Counted from the first letter of the stretch, positions 29,481-39,844 are shown. The stretch is DNA of 49,548 bases from Ramicandelaber brevisporus (GCA_025201865.1 MU602800.1:1-49548), one strand, 5' to 3'. Notes: a model not told the origin generated them from the sequence alone. Made by a program: numbers and translations.

Positions 29481-30540
29481 ATCTGCGTGTCAAATGTCCA
29501 ATATCTGCGTTCGTCAATGGTTGACAGTGTCGGATATGCGCAGTTTACGCGATAACGGTGGTCGCACGAGGAGCGAGGGAAAGGTACGGCAGTGTATAAT
29601 AAAAAAAAAGCAGGAGAAAAACAAAGACGAAGACGAAGACGAAGATAAAGATAAAGAGAGGAGGGAAGACGACTGTAATGGATGTCGCCTGTGTACAAAG
29701 CCGAAAAGGAGATCTCGAACCAGATGGGAGGAAGACGGACAACCAGCCAGTCAGTCAGTTATTGTGTAGGAGAGTCAAACAACAAGAACAAAGTATAGAC
29801 TACGTGAGTGGTCAGGAACGGGAGGGAGATTCGGCTTGAGTTTGTGAGAGAGAGAAAGGAAGAGAAGAGAGAGGCAGAACAGTCGGAAGACACAGAATAT
29901 GGACGGCCACTGAAAGAGGCGGAGATTCCCAATCCCAACAGCAGTCAGTCAGCCAGTCAGCCAGCCAGAATGGCGAGCGCAGCCTGTACACCAAAAAAAT
30001 AAAAATAAAAAGAAAAAACGGACCATTTTGCTCGGAGTGGTCCACGATACAGTGCCTCTCTGCGAGTTATTTACTATCTTCGAAGACACTGAATTGAAAA
30101 AAGAAAGGACAAGGATAGATGTTCGATAAAGCGCAGGAGTCCTTGGCAGAAGGATTAGGGTTGGCTCTTGTTTGGAACCTTCTACGAAGGTGTAAACAAT
30201 GTCCTCCAGCGAATGAGAAACTCTGCTGACGCGAGAAGATTTCATGTACTTGTTTTGCTGCGTGGCGTATAGGGTTTCTGCACCGATTGTTTGAAAAAAC
30301 ACGCTACTTTCTTGTTTCTTCTACACGTCAAGTTTCAAACCTTTTTTCTCAGTCAAGTACTACAGCTCGTCTCGTCGCTCAATATCTCCAGCTACTGCGC
30401 TACTGCGACCTGCGGCAAACCTGGATAACCTTCCTTCTTTCCTCCCCCTCCTTTCTTTGCGAAACACCCATTCAACTAAAGAAAAAGAAGAAAAGAAAAG
30501 AAAAGAAAAGAAAAGAAAGCAGGAAAAGGAATAGCCAGAG
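29481..30540. promoter_or_regulatory. Large divergent intergenic region
   Basis: About 1.06 kb between the starts of the 26201-29480 gene and the DysF gene. The left part is purine-rich (GAAGAC and GAGAG repeats near 29615-29665 and 29840-29880). A TTAGGGTT motif lies at 30155-30162 and a related TAGGGTTT near 30269. A perfect 6-base inverted repeat, ACCTTC-TAC-GAAGGT, lies around 30178. Just before the DysF ATG there is an AAAAG pentamer run (about 30490-30520). Open frames present are short, lack motifs and look random. Confidence 0.5.
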
Positions 30541-31023
30541 ATGGGCGTGCAGACGACGCTGCGAAAGCTTTTTCATCGACCCAAAGGCGGTGGAGAGCGA
30601 AGAGTGCAACCCTCCTTGACTAGCACGGCCGGTTCTGAAGCTTCAGGGCCAACGGCCACAGCCTCATCTGCCTATTCGGCCCAGCAGCCTTGGGCTTCTT
30701 CACCAGCAACAGCAGGCGAACTCCAGCGCTCATCAAACGGACATGACCAGTATGCAAACCAACAGCAACTCCAACATCACCACAACAGTAGCAGCGGCAG
30801 CAGGCGAACTGTTGAATCTCCGCACTGGCAACATCCTCAGCACACTACAGTAGCGAACAATGCGAATGGCATTGAACGGCCACGTAGGTTTGCATCAGTC
30901 GGTGCGAATGGCTCGTTGTCTTCAACTGCACCGGTCACCTCAACCGGTGGAGTGTACACGAATGGCACCACAGAGCCTGCAGAAGGATTGTTGAAAACGC
31001 ACCTCACAGACCAACATCACTAT

Positions 31024-31055
<32 letters not shown>

Positions 31056-32811
31056 TGATGCACCAGCTCTGAGGAGGACGAGAACAGAAGCCGTATCGCA
31101 GAGTGCGTTTGATCGATACGATAACTCGGGAAGGAGAGTACAGTCTTCTGCACAGACTGGCAACACATCAGGAGTGAGAAGGCAGCAACAACAGCAGCAA
31201 CAGCACCAGCAACAGCAGTTGAAAATGCAACTAGCAATTGAGCGAAAGAAGAAAACAATCGGTCTGCTGAATGGCGACTTTGTGAGTCCACCAGGCGAAG
31301 ATGCCGCGTTAGCTCGCAAACTAATGCTAGAAGCGAGTCAAGCTGGTAAAAGTAAGAAATCGCGACGGCGAAAGTTTGGAAAGTCGAACACTAGCACGAG
31401 CACTAGCGGTGGCGGTGGTGGAGGCGGTGGCAGCAACAGCAGTTCAAACGGCAATGGTCCATTCACTGCCGACGATGAACACCGACGATTGATGCCAATG
31501 CTGACGGCCATTCCTGAGATTCGAGCAGCGCTGGATGCTGAGGAGAATCAGCTGCCAGTTAAAGCCTGGGAGATTGTGTATGAGAATCAGCGTGGCATAT
31601 ACCTGACTAGTTTGCCATGGTTCTCTGCGAAGCTGCTGTGGAAGTTTGATCCGCCGCCATGGTCCAGCGACTCCAAAAGTCGGATATTGACAGATGTTGG
31701 TGACTATCAGACATCGGATGTGATGTGGGTGTGGGATCAGCCTTACTGGATGATTGACATGTCTGGCGATGTGGATGAGGATGGCTGGCAGTATGCATCT
31801 AGATTCAACAGCTCAAATTGGAATGGTGGCCACAAACGACGATTCAAGTCACTTGTTCGAAGGAGACGATGGATCCGATTGAAGCGGCGAATCGACTATG
31901 CGGATTTGTACGCCGAAGGTGAAATTGACGAGTCTGCATTGGCCACATTCCCTACAACCAACACAACAGATCATTATCAACAACAACAACAGCAACAACA
32001 GCAACAACATCGCCATCCCGTCAGCTCTATGAATAGCTACGACTCGCTGCAATCTAGACGGCAGAGACGGCCATCTTTCACTCGCGGTAAGAGCAGTGAT
32101 GCGGTCTCAATTCTGACAACCAATTCTGTCATTTCGGTTCACCAGCTTCAGCAGCTTCAACAGCAAAATCAACAACAACAGCAATTGAGGCACAAGTCGT
32201 CGAGACCAGCCTATTCATCGCCATTGAGCAATGTCCAACTGCCTCCAACATCCACATCAGCACCGCTCAACATCAATACAACTCTACCCCTGCCTCAGTC
32301 TGACTCTCCTCTGCCAAATCTATCCCTATCCATTCATCAACCAACCCCGCGAAAGTTTGTACGAGCCTTCTCAGAGTCCTCTGCGTTCTCTCATCCAGCT
32401 CATCGCGACCCATCATCCAGTTCCTATGAATTCGAGCAGCAGCGCTATACACCAGAATCCACAGTAACCACTTCGGCCAGCTTCTTTGGCAACAACGGCT
32501 CTCGAACGCGCATTATGCCAGTGTCATCCAGAGACGTGCTGAGAGAGCTCTACAGGCTTCCATCAGACCGCGACAGACTTGCACTCATTACCCAGCGATT
32601 GGCCGACAACAACAGCGAACGCGATTATTATTTGCATACCTTGCGACGAAACATTTCCAAAATTCACAACATGCTCGATCATTACGAGATGCGTCGGAAA
32701 CTCGATTCCTTGATTACATCAGCCTCTACAGCATCAACTGACAACTTGACAGAAAATATACCTAGACAAAGAAGTCTGCGGAATCTTGGCATTGAGCGAC
32801 GACCATCTTGA
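30541..32811 (+). CDS. DysF-domain protein, Spo73/Mug65-like
   Basis: The 756-residue protein has a DysF (dysferlin/peroxin) domain at about 335-450: EIVYENQRGIYLTSLPWFS, WKFDPPPWS, WVWDQPYWMIDMSGDVDEDG, WQYASRFNSSNW, and the closing VRRRRWIRLKRR. Tryptophan and arginine stacking in these motifs is diagnostic. No membrane span is present, unlike Pex30-type peroxins, so the closest match is fission yeast Mug65 and budding yeast Spo73, which act in forespore membrane extension. That link is from domain layout and is inferred. Long Gln tracts lie at about 160-175, 220-230 and 480-490, with a Gly run at 285-295. A basic helix at the end (about 665-735: RELYRLPSDRDRLALITQRL and DYYLHTLRRNISKIHNMLDH) may be a second conserved block. 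ATG at 30541, TGA stop. Confidence 0.8.
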
Positions 32812-33067
32812 AACGTACCACATTGTTCTACCAACTCCATTCGTTTTCTTTCTTTCTTTCTCTCTTCTTTCCCCCATGTTCATAATCATCAACTCTCTCT
32901 TCTAATCATCTCATTGATCTTTTTCCGATTTTCTTTTTACTTTAATATGCCATCCGCTGCTCTCCCTGTCTCTCTTTTTTTGCAGTCGCTCTTATACATT
33001 ACTGAAAGGAACAAACAAATTAAAAAAGGAAGGAAACAGATAAAAGGAACTAATCTGTACTTATTGG

Positions 33068-33832
33068 TTAACGAGCATTGAAGCCACCGTTAACAAACAC
33101 AATCTGGCCATTGACCCAGCGCGACTTCTCGCTCGCCAAAAACGACACCACATCGGCAATATCACCTGGCAATCCGAGGCGTCCCATTGGCGACATATTC
33201 TTGTAGAATGCAACCTGCTGCTCACTAAGTCCTTCATAAAAGAACGGCGTATCCAGCGGACCTGGTGCGACAGTGTTTATCGTGATGCCACGGCCACCAA
33301 CCTCCTTCGCCAGTGCCTTGCTGAAGCTCTCGAGCGGTGCCTTCGAGCCGCAGTAAATGGACGACTGTGGCGACATGACCGTCATGAGCGATGTGCTAAT
33401 GTTGACAATGCGGCCGCCGTCACCCATTTTGCGGACAGCCTCTTGCATCACAAAGAACGGCGCCTTGGTGTTCGTGTTGAACGACTTGTCAAAGTCCTCC
33501 TCGGTTATCTCGTCAACCGTCTTGCGAACGAATATACCAGCATTGTTAACGACAATGTCAAGGCGGCCAAGGTTGCTAACCACATCGGCAATCACGCGTT
33601 TCACGGTTGGGACGTCAGTCAAGTTGCCTTGAATCACAATTGCGCGACCACCGTTGAGCTTCTGAGCCTCGCTTGCAACCTGTTCGGCATTGGCACGAGA
33701 GGAATCGCTGTTGTAGTGCACAACAACATCGGCACCAGCACGTGCGAGACCGAGGACGATCTCACGGCCGAGATTGGCACTGGCGCCGGTGACGAGTGCG
33801 ACCTTGCCAGCGAGCTCCTTGTTAAGCGACAT
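33068..33832 (-). CDS. Short-chain dehydrogenase/reductase, FabG-like classical SDR
   Basis: The 254-residue protein is a complete classical SDR. It has the nucleotide-binding TGASANLG (15-22), the NNAG motif (96-99), serine in NISTS (146-148), Y160 and K164 in YCGSK, and APGPLDTP (189-196). The end WVNGQIVFVNGGFNAR is the usual C-terminus of the FabG-like group. After the first beta strands HYNSDS suggests preference for NADP(H), as acidic residues are absent there. Substrate is not predictable. ATG at 33832-33830, TAA stop, single exon. TTTACAG precedes the start and could close a leader intron. The close fit to bacterial-type SDRs leaves gene transfer possible but untested. Confidence 0.92.
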   Translation of the reverse strand: MSLNKELAGKVALVTGASANLGREIVLGLARAGADVVVHYNSDSSRANAEQVASEAQKLNGGRAIVIQGNLTDVPTVKRVIADVVSNLGRLDIVVNNAGIFVRKTVDEITEEDFDKSFNTNTKAPFFVMQEAVRKMGDGGRIVNISTSLMTVMSPQSSIYCGSKAPLESFSKALAKEVGGRGITINTVAPGPLDTPFFYEGLSEQQVAFYKNMSPMGRLGLPGDIADVVSFLASEKSRWVNGQIVFVNGGFNAR

Positions 33833-34590
33833 GTTCAGTTTATTGAGTCTCTGTTTTCTGTAAACTTTAAAGTAGGTTGTTTATAGGGTGCTGTGATGAC
33901 GATGAGTGGATTGAATGATCTGAATGAGTGAGTGAGTGAATGAATGAGTTGAATGTAGTTCGAGTGGGATGTTTGCGTCGTTGGCACCGAGTAATTTATA
34001 GTGTGGCGGGTGTCTCACGCTAAGACAATCAATGATGTTTCTAGCCTCGGTTTTCTGATCGGTTCCATATTTTCTTTTCTTTTAGGGTTGTCGGCGTAAC
34101 TGTGATATCGGTGAGAACATCGGCTGCAAACTCGGGTGTCAGGATTAGGGTTGCTCGGCTTTCGGTTTGATTTGCTCCGTAAGAGAATGTCGCCATTGGA
34201 GCTCACAACAGCCACACAGTTTCGAAAATGCAACAAAAAAAACAACAGCCAAAAAACAATAATTCAAAGAAAAATACTTTTGTGGAATATTTTTACCATG
34301 GTCGCAATCCGTGACTTGATTGGCTACGTAATATACATAATCATTATTGCTCGCTCCTTTTCTTCTTCTGCGGAGATTTATTTTAAATGTTCATTCTCTC
34401 TGAGTATGGGCCGGGTAACTCACTGGCTGACCCGCCGCGGCGCGAGAGTAGGCGGGGACGTTCGATCGAAGTATCCTTGGCCCGCTGCCCATACTCACCC
34501 ACACCGTGCCTTATTTTTTTTTTTTCAACTTTCGCTTCTACTACTTTCCCTTCAATCTATTGCTTATTTTCCACGGCCCTTCTTGATACG
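33833..34590. promoter_or_regulatory. Divergent promoter, SDR / 7-TM gene
   Basis: 758 bases with no clear gene. On the SDR strand a TATAAAT element lies at 33994-34000. GAGT/GAAT tetramers lie at 33920-33950. TTAGGGTT occurs at 34082-34089 and again at 34145-34152. On the 7-TM side the last 90 bases are pyrimidine-rich. The plus-strand frame that precedes the 7-TM ATG is open but lacks similarity and is taken as leader. Confidence 0.5.
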
Positions 34591-35852
34591 ATGACGGTGA
34601 GAAGACGGACGAGTGGCCAGGCACTGTTGCTGCCGCTGCTCATTGCACTGTTATTGTCAATCGTTCGCGCCTCAATCACACTCAACAGCCCCAAAGGTCC
34701 ACTCACTGCTCCCACCCACAACTTTTATGGAGACTGGAACACCACGGACGACAAGTTCGACGCTGTCATCGTTCCATTGAGTCTGGGACCTGGCTGCACT
34801 CCCATCATTCCACAGACCACGACTCTCAAGCCGCTGATTGACAGAATTGGCACCACTGCGACTGGATCGATTCTGTTCACGGCGCTTACATCGCAGCTGA
34901 AGGGTGGGTGCATGTCGCCCCGCCGTGTCATCCAGAAACTGCCACTCGACGTGTTGAAAGGCTATGAGGATGCATACGGCGTTCCGCCAATTCGGTTCCT
35001 GATGTTCACGTCCATGGGCGGATTGTCAACTGAAGAGTTTGGAGCTAGTGACCAGGACAAGCAGGACGACTGGTATATGTACAATGACAACTTCTACCAG
35101 CTCGCTTTGGTCGGCGTCGACACTGGCGGCATGCTTGGCGCCATGACTGCAAACAACACTCTGGTTGCCGCCACATTTGAACGCGAAGTCGGTCCGTGGG
35201 TCGAGTACCATCACTCGACTGGTCACAAGGCTTACTCGATTATGATTTACGTCTTGATGGCACCGTGCACACTGTACGCAGCGGTCATGCTGGCCAAGCA
35301 CATTTATGTCAACGGTGTGTTTACTGGTTTCCTGCGCATGATCTTGTACGTGTCTGCCATCTGTAACATGCTGGCTCTCATCTTGATTCGGTACGGTGAA
35401 CGTCGCTCCAATGTCCAAGCCTGCTTGTTGTTCGGCTCCTTCTTCCTTGGCTTCATCACTCGTAACATTGTCATCGCCCAGTGGCTATCCCTGATGCGCA
35501 GATTGCATCAGCTTACCATTTACGAGCGGTGCGTTCGTGGTGTTTCTCTGCTCGGCACGACCATCGTCCTCGTTGGCACAGTCATGATGATGGCTGGTCT
35601 CGGCACCAGCAACATCCCCACTCTGCTCGGTGCGTACACATTGATGACCAAGATCATGCCCGGTGTATTCCTGCTCGAAGGTTTCCTGATTGCCGGTGGT
35701 GCAACATACTACATTTCGATTCTGCGCAATGTGCGCATGAACAAGTGGACCAAATCTGCCATTATGCGCATGACCTGGTTTATCTATACCATCTTCCTCG
35801 GTTTCCTGCTGTTTGCTGTCTGGAACATTATGAGCGCCACACCAGTTGTCAA
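34591..35852 (+). CDS. Seven-membrane-span protein, copy A, 5' part (runs into gap)
   Basis: The protein starts at ATG 34591 with a signal peptide (LLLPLLIALLLSIVRA). A lumenal or outer domain of about 200 residues follows, with one cysteine in GPGCTPIIP, one in GGCMSPRR, and NNT/NTT glycosylation-type sites. Seven hydrophobic spans come next, six of them in this part: IMIYVLMAPCTLYAAVML, MILYVSAICNMLALILI, LFGSFFLGFITRNIVIA, VSLLGTTIVLVGTVMMM, MPGVFLLEGFLIAGGATY, WFIYTIFLGFLLFAVWNIM. The layout is that of a 7-TM receptor or GOST-type protein, but I do not recognise a named family. The coding frame enters the N run at 35853. Its last 65 bases (35788-35852) are identical to 37901-37965, so the missing 3' end is probably the piece at 37904-38695. 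Confidence 0.8.
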
Positions 35853-36657
35853 NNNNNNNNNNNNNNNNNNNNNNNNNNNNNNNNNNNNNNNNNNNNNNNN
35901 NNNNNNNNNNNNNNNNNNNNNNNNNNNNNNNNNNNNNNNNNNNNNNNNNNNNNNNNNNNNNNNNNNNNNNNNNNNNNNNNNNNNNNNNNNNNNNNNNNNN
36001 NNNNNNNNNNNNNNNNNNNNNNNNNNNNNNNNNNNNNNNNNNNNNNNNNNNNNNNNNNNNNNNNNNNNNNNNNNNNNNNNNNNNNNNNNNNNNNNNNNNN
36101 NNNNNNNNNNNNNNNNNNNNNNNNNNNNNNNNNNNNNNNNNNNNNNNNNNNNNNNNNNNNNNNNNNNNNNNNNNNNNNNNNNNNNNNNNNNNNNNNNNNN
36201 NNNNNNNNNNNNNNNNNNNNNNNNNNNNNNNNNNNNNNNNNNNNNNNNNNNNNNNNNNNNNNNNNNNNNNNNNNNNNNNNNNNNNNNNNNNNNNNNNNNN
36301 NNNNNNNNNNNNNNNNNNNNNNNNNNNNNNNNNNNNNNNNNNNNNNNNNNNNNNNNNNNNNNNNNNNNNNNNNNNNNNNNNNNNNNNNNNNNNNNNNNNN
36401 NNNNNNNNNNNNNNNNNNNNNNNNNNNNNNNNNNNNNNNNNNNNNNNNNNNNNNNNNNNNNNNNNNNNNNNNNNNNNNNNNNNNNNNNNNNNNNNNNNNN
36501 NNNNNNNNNNNNNNNNNNNNNNNNNNNNNNNNNNNNNNNNNNNNNNNNNNNNNNNNNNNNNNNNNNNNNNNNNNNNNNNNNNNNNNNNNNNNNNNNNNNN
36601 NNNNNNNNNNNNNNNNNNNNNNNNNNNNNNNNNNNNNNNNNNNNNNNNNNNNNNNNN
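35853..36657. other. Assembly gap (805 N)
   Basis: An unbroken run of N between two copies of the 7-TM gene. The contig end on its left overlaps in sequence with 37901-37965, suggesting a mis-ordered or haplotype-derived insert rather than a simple gap. Confidence 0.99.
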
Positions 36658-37891
36658 CAGAGCACGACTCTCAAGCCGCTGATTGACAGAATCGGCAGCA
36701 CTGCAACTGGATCGATTCTGTTTACGGCACTCACATCGCAGCTGAAGGGTGGATGCATGTCGCCCCGCCGTGTCATCCAGAAACTGCCACTCGACGTGTT
36801 GAAAGGCTACGAAGATGCATACGGCGTTCCACCGATTCGGTTCCTGATGTTCACGTCGATGGGTGGATTGTCAACTGAAGAGTTTGGAGCTAGTGACCAA
36901 GACAAGCAGGACGACTGGTATATGTACAATGACAACTTCTACCAGCTCGCTTTGGTCGGCGTTGACACTGGCGGTATGCTTGGCGCCATGACTGCAAACA
37001 ACACTCTGATTGCCGCCACATTTGAGCGCGAAGTTGGTCCGTGGGTCGAGTACCACCACTCGACTGGTCACAAGGCTTACTCGATTATGATTTACGTCTT
37101 GATGTCACCGTGCACACTGTACGCAGCGGTCATGCTGGCCAAGCACATTTATGTCAACGGCATCTTCACCGGTTTCTTGCGCATGATTCTGTACGTGTCT
37201 GCCATCTGTAACATGCTGGCTCTCATCTTGATTCGGTACGGTGAACGTCGCTCCAATGTCCAAGCCTGCTTGCTGTTCGGCTCCTTCTTCCTTGGCTTCA
37301 TCACTCGTAACATTGTCATCGCCCAGTGGCTATCTCTGATGCGCAAACTGCATCAGCTTACCATTTACGAGCGGTGCGTTCGTGGTGTTTCCCTGCTCGG
37401 CACGACTATCGTCCTCGTTGGCACAGTGATGATGATGGCTGGTCTCGGCACCAGCAATATCCCCACTCTGCTCGGTGCGTACACATTGATGACCAAGATC
37501 ATGCCCGGCGTGTTCCTGCTCGAAGGTTTCCTGATTGCCGGTGGCGCGACGTACTACATTTCGATTCTGCGCAATGTGCGCATGAACAAGTGGACCAAAT
37601 CTGCCATTATGCGCATGACCTGGTTTATCTACACCATCTTCCTCGGTTTCCTGCTGTTTGCTGTCTGGAATATTATGAGCGCCACACCAGTTGTCAATAC
37701 AATTCCAGGCTATGTCGCTCGCAGTGTGCTGGTGCTGCTGTCCGAGTTCGTCATCTTTGTCGGCTTGTTCTTGATTGACCGCGTTACTCAGGAAGCACCA
37801 GATCACGCTGATTCGACAGCTGCATCGGGAACAGGAATGAGCACACGGGATCTTCAGTACAGTGATGTCAAGGCAGAGAAGGATCACCTGC
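36658..37891 (+). CDS. Seven-membrane-span protein, copy B (5' end missing, 3' end broken)
   Basis: The copy begins at the CAG that corresponds to 34814 in copy A and is collinear with it to the seventh span (SVLVLLSEFVIFVGLFLIDR) and the start of the cytosolic tail (STRDLQYSDVKAEKDHLQ). Most differences from copy A are at third codon positions, with a few conservative changes (T/S, V/I, A/S, R/K). In the tail it has two more codons (Gly-Thr) than the 37904-38695 piece. At 37892-37901 a run of A is followed abruptly by sequence equal to copy A span 6, shifting the frame. The missing start lies in the N run. It is either a tandem paralogue or the other allele placed in line by the assembler. 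Confidence 0.7.
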
Positions 37892-37903
37892 AAAAAAAAA
37901 ACC

Positions 37904-38695
37904 ATCTTCCTCGGTTTCCTGCTGTTTGCTGTCTGGAACATTATGAGCGCCACACCAGTTGTCAATACGATTCCAGGCTATGTCGCTCGCAGTGTGCTGG
38001 TGCTGCTGTCCGAGTTCGTCATCTTTGTCGGCTTGTTCTTGATTGACCGCGTTACCCAGGAAGCACCAGATCACGCTGATTCGACAGCTGCATCGGGAAT
38101 GAGCACACGGGATCTTCAGTACAGTGATGTCAAGGCAGAGAAGGATCACCTACAAAGCCAACTTCAGCAGCAACAGCAACAGCAGCAGCAACATCTAAAC
38201 TCGAATGCACAATCTCGATCTGGATACGTTCCATGGTCTCAGCAGCCCGAGAATCAACACTTGCAAAAGCACCAACAGCAGCCATCCCATCTCAATGTCA
38301 CTGGCAACACTGGTCATGGCTTGAACAATGGATATCACCTGGATGTTCCACTTGGCACTGGTACTAACAACTTGCTTGCCTCAACTATTGCCAACAAGCC
38401 ATTCCTCAAAGAGTTTGTTAGCATCACACCTTCTGCCTCTTCATCGCCATTGCAACAGCCACCACAGCAGCACCAGCAGCAAACTCGCCAGTATACTTCA
38501 GAGCCGAGCCATAACCCAGATGACATCTCGGGAATCGGCGGTCTATCCGGAAGCAATGCCGGCCATCCCTATGCGCCGAATATGCAGCAGACTGGATCGC
38601 TGGACAATTACCAGTACAGCGAGATCCAGCTGTCATCGGATTCTGCTTACAATGGCGAAGCTCGTCGTAATCAATATGGTGTTTTAATCGCCTAA
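37904..38695 (+). CDS. Seven-membrane-span protein, 3' part with Gln-rich tail
   Basis: Starting inside span 6 (TIFLGFLLFAVWNIM), this piece repeats span 6, span 7 and the tail of copy B and then continues to the true end of the protein. The cytosolic tail of about 200 residues has Gln tracts (LQQQQQQQQQH, PPQQHQQQ) and Ser/Asn-rich stretches, and ends NQYGVLIA with a TAA stop. Base differences that separate copies A and B (for example AAC versus AAT in VWNIM) agree with copy A. It is therefore best read as the 3' end of copy A. No start codon of its own is expected. Confidence 0.75.
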   Translation: MFLGFLLFAVWNIMSATPVVNTIPGYVARSVLVLLSEFVIFVGLFLIDRVTQEAPDHADSTAASGMSTRDLQYSDVKAEKDHLQSQLQQQQQQQQQHLNSNAQSRSGYVPWSQQPENQHLQKHQQQPSHLNVTGNTGHGLNNGYHLDVPLGTGTNNLLASTIANKPFLKEFVSITPSASSSPLQQPPQQHQQQTRQYTSEPSHNPDDISGIGGLSGSNAGHPYAPNMQQTGSLDNYQYSEIQLSSDSAYNGEARRNQYGVLIA

Positions 38696-39253
38696 TATCT
38701 GCACAGTACCTGTTTTTTTTTTTTAATCCACTCACTTTCTTGCTACCTCTTTGAAACGAACATGACACTGGAAGATACTGAACGATACTAAAAGATGCCA
38801 AAAGATGCCACGTCAGAAGATTCGTTTACTGCATCGAAATGATGTAAAGACATGCTGCAGTGCCCCGCGTCATCAATCCGGGGTACCTCCACCATATACT
38901 CTATTATTTTTTTTATACAAAGAGAGGAACCTTGACCACAGCTTGGTACCTTTCTCTGGCAAATCTCTGGCACCTTCGCACCACCACACAACACAGTTTC
39001 CTCTTTGCACACTTTGGCATCTCGTTTCTTTTATTTGCAAATCTAGCGCATCTCCTTGCCTCATCAACAGCAACAGCAACAGCAATAACAACAGCAATAA
39101 CAACAGCAACAACCTGAAAGCACGTGTATGGCATTTCTAGCAAAGCTGCAGCTGGCCTTGGTTCCTCGGGTCCAAAAGGTCTTTTGGTGCATTCCTCTCT
39201 ACTGGGGAGCACTTTTACAGCAATAACAACAGCAACAACCTGAAAGCACGTGT
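38696..39253. other. Intergenic region with 5' leader of four-span gene
   Basis: 558 bases. A T run (38712-38723) follows the 7-TM stop. From 39065 on, the top strand is a CAACAG/CAATAA repeat that leads into the first copy of a 126-base duplication. The only open frame of interest is the 32-codon upstream ORF at 39128-39226, described separately. Confidence 0.6.
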
Positions 39254-39343
39254 ATGGCATTTCTAGCAAAGCTGCAGCTGGCCTTGGTTCCTCGGGTCCA
39301 AAAGGTCTTTTGGTGCATTCCTCTCTACTGGGGAGCACTTTTA
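39092..39343 (+). repeat. Perfect tandem duplication, unit 126 bases
   Basis: Two head-to-tail copies, 39092-39217 and 39218-39343, appear identical by eye. The unit holds the end of the CAACAG leader, the ATG and the first 30 codons of the four-span membrane protein. 126 is a multiple of three, but a TAA in the leader part stops read-through from the first ATG. Confidence 0.95.
39128..39226 (+). CDS. Upstream ORF made by the duplication (32 codons)
   Basis: The first copy of the duplicated unit has its own ATG and encodes the same 30 N-terminal residues as the gene downstream (MAFLAKLQLALVPRVQKVFW and on), then two Gln and a TAA. If the mRNA starts upstream of it, scanning ribosomes would meet this ATG first. 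It may be a sequence duplication without role, or an assembly slip. Confidence 0.45.
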   Translation: MAFLAKLQLALVPRVQKVFWCIPLYWGALLQQ

Positions 39344-39844
39344 CTCTCCATCTTCAATATCGCTGCCAGTCTCATTACGGCCATCCGTCTTCCTCTTGTG
39401 TACGGCCCACCGCTCAATCACCCCATCATTGCCGTCTATTACTACGTCTTCGCTGCAATCTCCCTCGCCGCCTTTTACTCACTCGCCACTCGCGCCAAGG
39501 TTGCTCCCGATGCCCTGAAGACTCGCATCACTGCCTACAAGCCCTACGCTCACTTGATGTGGCTTGACTTGATTGGTGGATTTGCATTCTGGCTGGCAAT
39601 TATCATTTTGGCTGGTGCGAACAGAGACAAGTTTTGCTCGTGGATGGTCACGAGAATGCACAATCCAGGAGCGGAGGATCGCTGCCATGAAGCGTATGGC
39701 TTGTTCGCAACGGCGGTTATTGTACCAATGACGATTATGCAGGGATTGCGGTATTTGAACACGCTGGTGGCGTGGTCGTACTACGGAGAGTTATTGAAGG
39801 ATTTGAAGGGTGTTCAGCCATTGGCAAATCAGCATGCTATCTAA
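39254..39844 (+). CDS. Unrecognised four-span membrane protein
   Basis: The 196-residue protein has four hydrophobic segments: about 19-45 (FWCIPLYWGALLLSIFNIAA), 57-80 (HPIIAVYYYVFAAISLAAFY), 100-120 (MWLDLIGGFAFWLAIIILAG) and 145-165 (GLFATAVIVPMTIMQGLRYL). Short basic and polar loops lie between. Two cysteines (FCSW and RCHEAYG) flank the loop before the last span. No signal peptide cleavage is evident. The layout is like small ER or Golgi membrane subunits, but I do not recognise the family. ATG at 39254 is the second ATG created by the 126-base duplication. TAA stop. It converges on JMJD4 with 57 bases between. Confidence 0.8.
   Translation: MAFLAKLQLALVPRVQKVFWCIPLYWGALLLSIFNIAASLITAIRLPLVYGPPLNHPIIAVYYYVFAAISLAAFYSLATRAKVAPDALKTRITAYKPYAHLMWLDLIGGFAFWLAIIILAGANRDKFCSWMVTRMHNPGAEDRCHEAYGLFATAVIVPMTIMQGLRYLNTLVAWSYYGELLKDLKGVQPLANQHAI

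Noticed and set aside
30155-30162. Internal telomere tract
   Set aside because: Only single TTAGGGTT units occur, with no tandem array.
29949-30302. Minus-strand 117-codon frame in the large intergenic region
   Set aside because: It opens with GTG, has T-run phenylalanines, and no similarity that I recognise. It looks like chance.
34387-34590. 68-codon extension before the 7-TM protein
   Set aside because: Frame is open but precedes a good signal peptide with its own ATG (34591), and the extension has no conserved features.
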